A model generated the notes under the pieces. That model searched no databases, was not told the origin of the DNA, and saw only the letters and a program-made list of their open reading frames with translations. Positions 8,322 through 16,246 of a stretch of DNA of 64,000 nucleotides are shown here, piece after piece (the stretch's first letter is position 1; every line of letters begins with the position of its first letter). Made by a program: the position numbers and the translations under genes. This DNA is from Candidatus Defluviilinea proxima (lineage in GTDB: Bacteria > Chloroflexota > Anaerolineae > Anaerolineales > Villigracilaceae): NCBI GenBank assembly GCA_016721115.1, contig JADKIW010000001.1, positions 1,503,501 through 1,567,500 on the forward strand. The letters run 5' to 3'.

Positions 8322-9851
8322 TTATCCTCCAGGGCTGTCATTCATAGCGAGTATTTCACTGGGCGACTGTTGTTCCGATATTTCACTGTCAAATGCGTCA
8401 GGAATCTGTATAGCTTCATCCAACAATACCCCGTTTGTGGTGATAATTTTTAAATCTTTTTCTTTCATCACATCACCAAACGTATCATATGCCGCCCAAC
8501 GCACCGCTTCAGCCATCGTAGGATACGGCAGCATTGCTTCAGCCATCTTCTTAGCCGTCAGACCAAAGCGCATCGCGTAGACTATGGGCGCAATCAGTTC
8601 ACCTGCATTCGCGCCGAGAATATGCCCACCGAGTATTTTTCCATCTACATCTACCAGAAGTTTTACGCTGCCGAAGGTTTGATCGTTGGCGATCGCGCGA
8701 TCGAGTTTGTTGAAATATGCACGTCCTACACGATACTCAATCTCGGTTTCCTTTAAGTCCGCCTCTGACATGCCTACTCGCGCAAGTTCGGGATCGGTGA
8801 ATGTCACCCAAGGGATGACGCGATCGTCAAATGCTTTTGGCTTTCTGGCAAACACATTATCCGCAACCAGTTTGCCCTGATCCGATGCGACATGCGTGAA
8901 TTGATATTTGCTGGCAATATCACCGGCAGCCCAGATGTGCGGCACATTTGTACATAAGGTTTCGTCGGTCGTAATGCCTTCGTTAGTATATTGAACACCA
9001 GCCACCTCAAGATTGAGCTCGTCCAACGCAGGTCGTCGCCCAACTGCCACCAAAAGTTGATCAGCTGTAAGATCTTCTTCCTTGCCATCTGTACCATGGA
9101 TATGAATATGTTTGCCGTGCTCATTGGTCTCGCCGCAATGCATCTCGGTACCAAATTCCAATCGGATGCCTTCCGCAGTAAGCTGCGAACATAACAGCAT
9201 TGCAAGCTCGGGATCTTCACGCGGTAAAGGCTGCTTGCCATGTTCAAGGACAACCACCTGCGAGCCAAGGCGGCTGAACATCTGCGCAAACTCCAATCCG
9301 ATAGGACCGGCGCCGATTACTACCAGACGCTTTGGCAGTTCGGGCAAAGACACGGCTTCCACATTGGTGATGTATCCGGTTTCTGCCAGTCCCTCAATAT
9401 CCGGAATCAAGGCAACCGTGCCGGTCGCGATGAGGAATCGCTTCCCGCGTAATACCTCGCCGTTCACAAGGATTTCATGTGGTGACGTGAACATCGCTTG
9501 TCCCATGAACAGGTCAATGCCTTGCGCTGTGATACCTGCGCGGGCTTGTTCAAGTGTGCCGCCGCGAATAGTATCCTGCACCTGCCGCACATGCGCCTGC
9601 ACCGCTTCCCAGTCGGCTTTGGCTTGTGGGATTCGTAAACCAAGTCCGGTGGCGTGCTGGGCATGGTACAAGACCGAGGCGGTGTGCAAAAGTGTTTTTG
9701 TTGGATCGCAGCCATAATTAAGACATGTCCCGCCCAACTTATCACGTTCGATCAACGCGACACGCTTGCCGGATCCTGCTGCATTACCAGCAGCAGTACT
9801 GCCTGCACCGCCTGCTCCGATCACAATTAAGTCATATTCGTTTTTTGTCAT
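8322..9851 (-). CDS. FAD-dependent pyridine nucleotide-disulfide oxidoreductase (Lpd/MerA-like)
   Basis: The 509-residue protein has the N-terminal FAD fold 'VIGAGGAGSTAAGNAA', the redox-active disulfide in GGTCLNYGCDPTK, an NAD-binding GAGPIGLEFAQ near residue 180, and a dimerisation domain with 'PTMAEAVRWAA'. In true dihydrolipoyl dehydrogenases this last segment reads HPTxxE with a catalytic histidine; here it is Tyr-Pro-Thr. The enzyme is therefore better described as a MerA-like or otherwise divergent disulfide reductase. No E1, E2 or lipoylation genes are nearby. The C-terminus has about 35 extra residues with no cysteines. Confidence 0.85.
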   Translation of the reverse strand: MTKNEYDLIVIGAGGAGSTAAGNAAGSGKRVALIERDKLGGTCLNYGCDPTKTLLHTASVLYHAQHATGLGLRIPQAKADWEAVQAHVRQVQDTIRGGTLEQARAGITAQGIDLFMGQAMFTSPHEILVNGEVLRGKRFLIATGTVALIPDIEGLAETGYITNVEAVSLPELPKRLVVIGAGPIGLEFAQMFSRLGSQVVVLEHGKQPLPREDPELAMLLCSQLTAEGIRLEFGTEMHCGETNEHGKHIHIHGTDGKEEDLTADQLLVAVGRRPALDELNLEVAGVQYTNEGITTDETLCTNVPHIWAAGDIASKYQFTHVASDQGKLVADNVFARKPKAFDDRVIPWVTFTDPELARVGMSEADLKETEIEYRVGRAYFNKLDRAIANDQTFGSVKLLVDVDGKILGGHILGANAGELIAPIVYAMRFGLTAKKMAEAMLPYPTMAEAVRWAAYDTFGDVMKEKDLKIITTNGVLLDEAIQIPDAFDSEISEQQSPSEILAMNDSPGG

Positions 9852-9869
9852 TGATTTTTTAGCCTGTTC

Positions 9870-10256
9870 CTAACGGTGATTGTAGAACTCGACTTGCCAG
9901 CGCCACTCACTCCCATCTTCTGCATTCCACCATTGGATTAATACGCCGACTTCACCTCCGGGTAATAGTACGAGTCGACCAATGTCCTTTTTGATCGGCC
10001 AGCGATCCTGACGTGTTATTCGATTCCCTCTGCGGATCAGAACTGTCATTGGTCGGTCTGTAGTCTGCGCTAAATCCTGACCGTAAGCTAGGCGACGGCC
10101 CTTATCACTCCGAATCTCAACTGTGAGTGATGAAGGTGGCGCATGCACGATAAGAGTGTTCGTGGCTGCCAATCTGCCGCGAGCAAAGGAAATACCCGTT
10201 GCGCCAGCTTGGGGATACCAGAGATCCCAGAGTTGAAGATGTTTACTTTTAATCAT
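9870..10256 (-). CDS. Hypothetical protein, beta-rich
   Basis: The 128-residue protein shows alternating hydrophobic strands, several tryptophans ('LWDLWYP', 'LIQWWNAEDGSEWRWQVEFY') and many arginines, and no membrane segment or signal peptide. It is not recognised. It lies 18 bp before the flavoprotein gene in the same operon, so it probably works with it. Confidence 0.6.
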   Translation of the reverse strand: MIKSKHLQLWDLWYPQAGATGISFARGRLAATNTLIVHAPPSSLTVEIRSDKGRRLAYGQDLAQTTDRPMTVLIRRGNRITRQDRWPIKKDIGRLVLLPGGEVGVLIQWWNAEDGSEWRWQVEFYNHR

Positions 10257-10307
10257 AGATAGAATCTCATAGTCGAAGCAGATATATCCCAGAGTTCAGT
10301 CAGAGTT

Positions 10308-10700
10308 TTATTCCGTTGTTTTATCGTCGAAGTGTTCGTTGTCCTTTTCCGCTTCGGCGCGTGTATGGTGGATAACGCCATCCCGATGATTCGGCGGCGA
10401 ATAAAGGGTATAGAGTTTCATTGGAACAGTACCGGTATTGATGATGTTGTGATTCGCTCCGGCGGGCACGAGCACAGCAAATCCCGCGCTGATCGCTGTG
10501 CGAACACCATCAAGAACAGCCTCTCCTGTACCTTCCTCCACCCGAAAGAACTGATCGAGTGTATGCACCTCCATCCCGATCTCCTCTTTTGGCTTCAACG
10601 CCATTACAACGAGCTGACAGTTCTTGGCAGTGTAAAGTACCTGGCGAAAATCTTCATTCTTGACTGCAACATTTTCGATGTTTTGTATATAACCTTTCAT
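10308..10700 (-). CDS. Cupin-domain protein
   Basis: The 130-residue protein starts at ATG 10700 behind TAAAGGAG. It has the two cupin motifs: 'EVHTLDQFFRVEEGTGEAVL' in the first half and 'VPAGANHNIINTG' in the second, with histidines and a glutamine/glutamate in metal-ligand places. Family members are small metal-binding beta barrels such as isomerases or dioxygenases; the exact reaction is not evident. A PE1 repeat copy lies 167 bp upstream of the start, so this operon may share control with the stress cluster at 51-59 kb. Confidence 0.8.
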   Translation of the reverse strand: MKGYIQNIENVAVKNEDFRQVLYTAKNCQLVVMALKPKEEIGMEVHTLDQFFRVEEGTGEAVLDGVRTAISAGFAVLVPAGANHNIINTGTVPMKLYTLYSPPNHRDGVIHHTRAEAEKDNEHFDDKTTE

Positions 10701-10866
10701 GGTAACTCCTTTAGTTAGTTGACGATTTTGACCTTCTTGTTGTTTGGTTTGCTTCAGTGCTGCGTTTAACACGCATTCCAAGAAGACGCAACTTTTTTTG
10801 GCACACCTTGGTCAGAGTTTCGTACAGCCAATATGCCCACTAATACTAGTAGCTAAAGCCTAAACT

Positions 10867-10940
10867 CATCATACAGCGAACACACTTCAGCCGTATCCAT
10901 CGGTCGGCGTATGTTCACTTCCGCCACTTGGGGGAGATTT
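10867..10940 (-). repeat. PE1 element copy 1 (upstream of cupin operon)
   Basis: Read on the minus strand it begins with TCTCCCCCAAGTGG, has the imperfect palindrome arms GAACATACGCCG and GAAGTGTGTTC around the conserved GATGGATAC, and ends with CTGTATGATGAGT, a -10-like box. It matches five other copies between 51.9 and 58.8 kb. Confidence 0.6.
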
Positions 10941-11213
10941 AAAGTATCAAATGACAGCGAAGTAGTTATTGCAATTCGTCAATCTCTCTAACCACTCCGT
11001 TGCGTGAATAACATGACCTTCCGTATCGCATCGATCTAAGGTGGAAGTGGCTTGAAACATCAATAACTCGATATTCTGGGTCGCTTTTTGATATTTCCAG
11101 TTGAGATGGCCCTCCTCTCAATCCAGTGTATGATAAATTTAGGAAATAACTTTCAAGACAAACCTTCTTTCCCTCGCTAGTTAAGCGCCGTAACTCAGCA
11201 GGCCGTGGCGTCG

Positions 11214-11225
11214 TATAATGGATAT
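11214..11225 (+). promoter_or_regulatory. -10 box of a probable leaderless transcript
   Basis: A perfect TATAAT (11214-11219) stands 6 nt before the ATG at 11226, so transcription would start at or next to the start codon. No Shine-Dalgarno sequence is present. The same arrangement, also with 6 nt, precedes the paralogous regulator at 42657. No clear -35 is visible. Confidence 0.55.
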
Positions 11226-13910
11226 ATGCCTGTGCCAATTCTGGCCACTAAACTATATGTCCCTCCGCCTCGGCCCAAGGCTGTTTCTCGCCCTCGGCTG
11301 ATCGAGCGGATGAATGAGAGTTTACAGCGTACAGCAGGCATAACACTGATCTCTGCTCCGGCTGGTTTCGGTAAAACAACGCTGGTCAGTGAATGGGTTG
11401 CTACGTGCGAGAGACCAGTTGCATGGTTGTCGCTGGATGAAGGGGATAATGATCCGGTACGTTTCATTTCTTATCTAATAGCGGCATTGCAGACCATCAA
11501 GGAGGGAATCGGCGAGAGCCTCCTGGCTGGGCTCCAAGCATCTCAACCACAGCAAGCCGAAGCAATTTTGACAGCCCTGCTCAATGAAATTTCCATCATC
11601 CCCGAATATTTTCTTCTCGTCCTTGATGACTACCACTCGATTGATTCTCAAGCGGTGGATCAAACCCTGACCTTTCTGGCCGAGCACTTGCCGCCACAGA
11701 TACATTTGGTCATTGCCACACGTGAAGATCCATCATTGCCGTTTGCCCGGTATCGCGTCCGGGGCCAGTTGACTGAACTGCGTGCCGCCGATTTGCGTTT
11801 CACTCCTGCTGAAGCCGCCGAATTTCTCAACCGTGTGATGGGACTGAATCTCTCTGCCGAAGATGTTGCCGCGTTGGAAGTCCGCACCGAAGGCTGGATC
11901 GCCGGTCTGCAATTGGCGGCGCTTTCCATGCAGGGTCACGCTTCGCACGATGCGGCCAGCTTTATCAAATCCTTCACGGGCAGTCATCGTTTCGTGCTGG
12001 ATTATTTGATCGAAGAGGTGTTGGGACAACAGTCGGAGAAGATTCAAGCCTTTCTGTTGCACACCTCCATTCTTGATCGCATGTGTGGCCCGCTTTGTGA
12101 TGCCGTCCTGCTTACCCTGTCTGCGTCTGGGCAGGAGATCCTTGAATATCTTGAACGCGCAAACCTATTCATTGTCCCTTTGGATAATGAACGACGTTGG
12201 TATCGCTATCACCATTTGTTCGGCGACTTGTTGCGCCAGCATCTTGGTCAGTCACGGGAACTTCCCGACTATCATCTACGTGCCAGCGAATGGTATGAGG
12301 CCAATGGTGACCTCGCTCAAGCCTTTCACCATGCCCTTGCCGCTAACGATTTTGAGCGAGCGGCAAGTTTGGCCGAAGCCGCCTGGCAGGGAATGGAACG
12401 TAATTTCCAGACCCTTGCCTGGCTGGGTTGGGTGAAAAAATTACCCAACCCAACAGTTTGTTCTCGTCCGTGGTTGTGTGTGCAAATGGGTTGGGCATAT
12501 TCGGATGTGGGGGAGACGGAGGAGAGCGAAACTTCCCTGCAAAATGCCGAGCGAGCAGTAGCAGGCATGGAGGCGCAGGAGGCGTTCAAGTCCATACCAG
12601 GGAATATTGCCTTGATCCGCGCGGGTAATGCCCAAATCGAGGGCGACCTTACTGAAACGGTGAGATATGCCGAACTATCCATTCAACTCGCTCCCGAAGA
12701 TGATCACATGATCCGTGCCCAGGCCGCCATCACACTGGGGTTTACCCATTGGGCAGTTGGCAAAGTGGAAGCCTCGTTGCAAGCCATGCATACGTGGATG
12801 GCCGACATGCAAAAATTGGGCAATCAGATGTATGTGATTGCCAGCGCTTTTGTTGTAGCGGATATGCAGGTGGTATTAGGTCGCTTGGGCGAAGCTGAAA
12901 AGGCTCTCCGACAAACCATTCAACAGGCTGAGACACTTGGCCAAGAAGCAGAAGTGGTCACTGCCCATCACCATTTGGGATTGGCGATGCTTGCTTATGA
13001 ACGGGATGATGATGTTGCCTTCGCCCGGTCTCTACAGATCGCTACGGACTTGGGTCAGCGGACGACTTTGGTAGATTGGCCTCATCGTTGGAATCTCGCT
13101 CAAGCCCGCCTCAAAGAAGCGGACGGGGAATTTGAGTCAGCGCTTCAATGTTTGGACGACGCTCAGAGAGGCTACGTCAAAAACCCGATCCCCATCCTAC
13201 ATCCGATCGCGGCCCACAAGGTGCGCGTCTATCTTAGACAGGGTCGCTTGGATAAGGCACAGGCTTGGGATCGAGAACGCAGCCTCTCGGTCCAGGATGA
13301 GGCGAGTTATTTAGGCGAGTACGAACATCTCACGCTGGTGCGGTTGCGGTTGGCAGAGGGTTCCTTTGCTGGAGTCCATGAATTGCTTGAACGCCTGCTG
13401 ACATTGGCCGAATCGCAAAAACGGACGGGGAGCGTGATCGAGATCCTGTTGACGCAGGCGCTTGTTCATCAGGCACAAGGTGACCAATCACGAGCGCTTG
13501 CCGCACTGGAGCGCGCCCTGACACTGACCGAGCCTGAAGGATACATCCGCACTTTTGTAGATGAAGGCGAAGACATGCAATTGTTGATTTCAGATTTCCG
13601 ATTGACGATTGCAACTCAGACCCATGCTCTGCTTGGATATGTTGACCGAATTCTGGCTTGCTCTCCACAACATCAAAAGCAAGAATCAAAAACCGTAAAT
13701 CAAAAATCGGAAATGGAAGACCCTTTGAGCGAACGTGAGTTGGAAGTGCTCAAGTTGCTCCGAAGCGAATTAAACGGACCAGAGATTGCCCGGCAATTGA
13801 TCGTGTCTCTCAACACCTTGCGCACCCATACAAAGAATATCTTCAACAAACTAGGGGTCAACAATCGTCGGGCGGCCGTCCGCCGTGCCGAAGAACTCAA
13901 TCTGTTCTAA
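11226..13910 (+). CDS. MalT-like LuxR-family ATP-dependent transcriptional regulator 1
   Basis: The 894-residue protein has a P-loop 'APAGFGKTTLVSEW' near residue 45, a Walker B-like 'LVLDDYH' near residue 135, the STAND-ATPase winged-helix region, a long TPR-like helical sensor domain in the middle, and a C-terminal LuxR HTH ('LSERELEVLKLL...NTLRTHTKNIFNKLG'). Proteins of this design bind an inducer and ATP, multimerise and activate promoters. ATG 11226 is chosen because the TATAAT just before it would place a leaderless start there; GTG 11205 would lie upstream of that box. It is closely similar to the regulator at 42657. Confidence 0.88.
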   Translation: MPVPILATKLYVPPPRPKAVSRPRLIERMNESLQRTAGITLISAPAGFGKTTLVSEWVATCERPVAWLSLDEGDNDPVRFISYLIAALQTIKEGIGESLLAGLQASQPQQAEAILTALLNEISIIPEYFLLVLDDYHSIDSQAVDQTLTFLAEHLPPQIHLVIATREDPSLPFARYRVRGQLTELRAADLRFTPAEAAEFLNRVMGLNLSAEDVAALEVRTEGWIAGLQLAALSMQGHASHDAASFIKSFTGSHRFVLDYLIEEVLGQQSEKIQAFLLHTSILDRMCGPLCDAVLLTLSASGQEILEYLERANLFIVPLDNERRWYRYHHLFGDLLRQHLGQSRELPDYHLRASEWYEANGDLAQAFHHALAANDFERAASLAEAAWQGMERNFQTLAWLGWVKKLPNPTVCSRPWLCVQMGWAYSDVGETEESETSLQNAERAVAGMEAQEAFKSIPGNIALIRAGNAQIEGDLTETVRYAELSIQLAPEDDHMIRAQAAITLGFTHWAVGKVEASLQAMHTWMADMQKLGNQMYVIASAFVVADMQVVLGRLGEAEKALRQTIQQAETLGQEAEVVTAHHHLGLAMLAYERDDDVAFARSLQIATDLGQRTTLVDWPHRWNLAQARLKEADGEFESALQCLDDAQRGYVKNPIPILHPIAAHKVRVYLRQGRLDKAQAWDRERSLSVQDEASYLGEYEHLTLVRLRLAEGSFAGVHELLERLLTLAESQKRTGSVIEILLTQALVHQAQGDQSRALAALERALTLTEPEGYIRTFVDEGEDMQLLISDFRLTIATQTHALLGYVDRILACSPQHQKQESKTVNQKSEMEDPLSERELEVLKLLRSELNGPEIARQLIVSLNTLRTHTKNIFNKLGVNNRRAAVRRAEELNLF

Positions 13911-13931
13911 CAAACTTGATCTTTCCAAACT

Positions 13932-13963
13932 AACTCCAGCAATCTGCTGGAGTTTTTGTTTTC
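13932..13963 (+). terminator. Rho-independent terminator after regulator 1
   Basis: Perfect 10-base arms AACTCCAGCA (13932-13941) and TGCTGGAGTT (13945-13954) with a 3-nt loop are followed by a T-rich tract. It lies 22 bp after the regulator stop, so the regulator is transcribed separately from the membrane genes downstream. Confidence 0.8.
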
Positions 13964-13968
13964 TGTAA

Positions 13969-13998
13969 ATCACCACATCAATCACATCATGTGGTGAT
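13969..13998. promoter_or_regulatory. Perfect inverted repeat, possible operator
   Basis: ATCACCACAT (13969-13978) and ATGTGGTGAT (13989-13998) form a perfect dyad with a 10-bp centre between the regulator terminator and the next gene. The spacing of about two helical turns between half-site centres suits a dimeric DNA-binding protein such as the adjacent LuxR-type regulator; that link is inference. Confidence 0.4.
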
Positions 13999-14044
13999 GA
14001 CGTCTCACCACGTCCAACGGTATCTTATGGCCCACGAGAAAACG

Positions 14045-14683
14045 ATGATTGAAAAACATTCCTCCAATGTTCCGTTCTACGAAATTCGCATCAAGGGGCA
14101 CCTTGATGCGCAATGGATGACGTGGTTCGACGGCTTCACTATTACATTGGAGGACGGCAACACGCTTCTTTCTGGTCCCGTGGCAGATCAAGCGGCTTTA
14201 CACGGATTGTTCAAAAAGGTGCGCGATCTAGGAATGCCATTGGCCTCGGTCAATCAAGTTCATTCAAAACAAGGAGAAACAATAATGAATTCAATTAAAA
14301 AGTTCGACACAAAGATCCTGCTCTCGACCCTGTGGATAGCAGTCATGATCAACATGCTGAAAGCCGATATCCTTTCGCTCAACATTCCAGGCGCAGCGGA
14401 AGAGGTAGCGCGGACTTCTGCCGTCTCTGGTGCATCCATTCCCCAATTGATGTTGATCGGCGCAGTCCTGGGGCAACTCGGCATCGCCATGATCATCCTA
14501 TCCCGTGTATTGAAGTACAGAGTCAATCGCGTGGCAAATATAGTTGTGGGCATCATCAACATTGCCTATATCTGGGGCGGCGCGGCATCTTATCCGCACT
14601 ATACATTCATTGCCACGGTCGAGACCATCTGTCTGTTGCTCATCATCGGGTTCGCATGGACTTGGCGCAACGTCGAAGCCTGA
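14045..14683 (+). CDS. Fused ORF: small conserved domain plus DUF6326-like membrane protein
   Basis: The N-terminal ~75 residues ('YEIRIKGHLDAQWMTWF...DQAALHGLFKKVRDLGMPLASVN') match the stand-alone protein at 48009-48317. With no stop codon the frame continues into a 132-residue, four-helix membrane protein resembling DUF6326. That second part has its own AAGGAG and ATG at 14285, so it can be made alone by internal initiation. Either this is a true fusion or one gene lost its stop and both products arise from one frame. ATG 14027 and GTG 13991 are alternative upstream starts. It begins the membrane gene set after regulator 1. Confidence 0.6.
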   Translation: MIEKHSSNVPFYEIRIKGHLDAQWMTWFDGFTITLEDGNTLLSGPVADQAALHGLFKKVRDLGMPLASVNQVHSKQGETIMNSIKKFDTKILLSTLWIAVMINMLKADILSLNIPGAAEEVARTSAVSGASIPQLMLIGAVLGQLGIAMIILSRVLKYRVNRVANIVVGIINIAYIWGGAASYPHYTFIATVETICLLLIIGFAWTWRNVEA

Positions 14684-14709
14684 TCGATTCAAAATAAAAG
14701 GAGAAAAAC

Positions 14710-15369
14710 ATGAAAACCCTGCATAAATCTGGCGGTATCGCCGCGCTGTATATGGCCATCAGTCACCTGATCGGGATCATCATCTTCATCGTCGTATTGG
14801 ACTATCTCAACATCACCGACCCGTCTCAGAAAGTCGCTCTGAACGTGGAAAAACAGTCGGTCATCTTTTGGACCAACCTGCTCATGTACGTGTTCTTTGG
14901 CTTTGCATTGATCGTTCTATCGCTGGCATTGTACGACCGCATGAAATCTGGAGCGCCGTCGCTGATGCAAGTGGCAACCGCGATCGGGATCGTTTGGGCT
15001 GGCTCGCTCATCGCCAGTGGTATGGCCGCGAATGCCGGGCTCGCTACGATTGTCGCGCTCTATGCCAAAGACCCAACTCAGGCCGCGTTGACCTTTCAAG
15101 CGATTGAAGCCATTACGAATGGGTTGGGCAACTCCAATGGTGAAATCCTTGGTGGACCTTTGACACTGTTGGTCAGTCTGGCCGGGTTGCGGACAGGTGG
15201 ATTACCCAAAGGACTGAATATCCTTGGTGTGTTCGTCGGCGCGATTGGCATTATCACGATCATCCCAGTGCTAAACACCTTGACCGGCGTTTTTGGTCTG
15301 GGGCAGATCGTCTGGTTTGTCGGGCTGGGGATCGTGTTGCTACGCAGTGATCGTGGCAAGACAGTATAG
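14710..15369 (+). CDS. Integral membrane protein (DUF4386-like)
   Basis: The 219-residue protein begins behind AAAGGAGAAAAAC. It has about six membrane helices with short loops, opening with 'GGIAALYMAISHLIGIIIF', which resembles the start of DUF4386 proteins. No catalytic residues are evident. It lies 26 bp after the fused ORF and 28 bp before another DUF4386 protein. Function unknown. Confidence 0.65.
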   Translation: MKTLHKSGGIAALYMAISHLIGIIIFIVVLDYLNITDPSQKVALNVEKQSVIFWTNLLMYVFFGFALIVLSLALYDRMKSGAPSLMQVATAIGIVWAGSLIASGMAANAGLATIVALYAKDPTQAALTFQAIEAITNGLGNSNGEILGGPLTLLVSLAGLRTGGLPKGLNILGVFVGAIGIITIIPVLNTLTGVFGLGQIVWFVGLGIVLLRSDRGKTV

Positions 15370-15397
15370 ACAGCATAGACAGAAAGAACGCTCTAAA

Positions 15398-16099
15398 ATG
15401 AACACGTATCGAAAGACCGCGGTCATCGTTGGGATTCTATTCATCATCGGAACAGTTTCAGGCATCCTGAGCGGTGTCGTGACCGCCTCGATCAGGGCAG
15501 ATGCAACGTATCCACTCAATGTCTCTGCCAATGAAACTCAATGGATTGCTGGCACACTTCTTGTTTTGCTGATGGGTTTGTCCCTTGCCATGATGCCGGT
15601 GATGCTATATCCGATCTTGAAAAAGCACAATGAAGTTCTGGCGTTAGGCGCAGTCCTATTCAGGGGAGTAATTGAAGCCATGTCCTACGTGGTTATGGTG
15701 ATCAGTATGCTCTTGATGGTGACAGTAAGCGAGGCATCTGTGAATCCCCAAATCGCAGACACATCCATTTTTAGAGCTTTGGGAACAATGCTCATCGCCA
15801 CGAACGATTGGACTGAAATGTGGGGTGCGCTTGTCTTCAGTATCGGCGCATTGATGATTTATATTCCGTTCTATCAAACCAGGCTTGTCCCCCGATGGCT
15901 ATCAGGCTGGGGCTTGATTGGCGGAGTTTTGTACATCATCGCCAACCTCGTCGGCATGTTTGGTCAACAGCATGTAGCTCCCGAGATCGGTGTGGGGATA
16001 GGGCTCTTGTTGGTCCCAACGGCCATTCAGGAAATGGTCTTTGCCGTCTGGATGATCGTGAAGGGTTTTAATCCCTCGGCCATCACTTCCGAGCCGTGA
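15398..16099 (+). CDS. DUF4386-family membrane protein
   Basis: The 233-residue protein starts at ATG 15398; a longer frame overlaps the previous gene and is not needed. 'TAVIVGILFIIGTVSGILSG' at the N-terminus, 'MMPVMLYPILKKHNEVLALG' in the middle and 'PRWLSGWGLIGGVLYI' near the end are typical DUF4386 features with six or seven helices. The family is common in Chloroflexota and Firmicutes and of unknown role. It is the last gene of the set behind regulator 1. Confidence 0.72.
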   Translation: MNTYRKTAVIVGILFIIGTVSGILSGVVTASIRADATYPLNVSANETQWIAGTLLVLLMGLSLAMMPVMLYPILKKHNEVLALGAVLFRGVIEAMSYVVMVISMLLMVTVSEASVNPQIADTSIFRALGTMLIATNDWTEMWGALVFSIGALMIYIPFYQTRLVPRWLSGWGLIGGVLYIIANLVGMFGQQHVAPEIGVGIGLLLVPTAIQEMVFAVWMIVKGFNPSAITSEP

Positions 16100-16246
16100 A
16101 ATAATGGACATCGAGCCTGTTAATTGGGCTAACAACTGACATACTGCCTCAAAATAGCGGGTTACATCCATCCTGAAAATCGGGATACTTGTTAGTAGCA
16201 TCGAGAATGCGCCGAATGCTAGAATGTCGCAAGGTTTATTCTTACC

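Larger units (their letters stand above)
10701..11225. other. Divergent intergenic region between cupin operon and regulator
   Basis: This stretch separates the minus-strand cupin operon from the plus-strand LuxR regulator. It contains the PE1 copy at 10867-10940 and the TATAAT of the regulator at 11214. A 90-codon minus-strand frame (10966-11238) crosses it but has no ribosome site or recognisable content. Nothing else is seen. Confidence 0.5.

Noticed and set aside
8322..9851. Calling the flavoenzyme dihydrolipoyl dehydrogenase of a 2-oxoacid complex
   Set aside because: The catalytic His of that enzyme is replaced by Tyr and no E1/E2 genes are present.
10966..11238. 90-codon minus-strand frame between cupin operon and regulator 1
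   Set aside because: No ribosome site, no recognisable domain, and it crosses the -10 box and start of the regulator.
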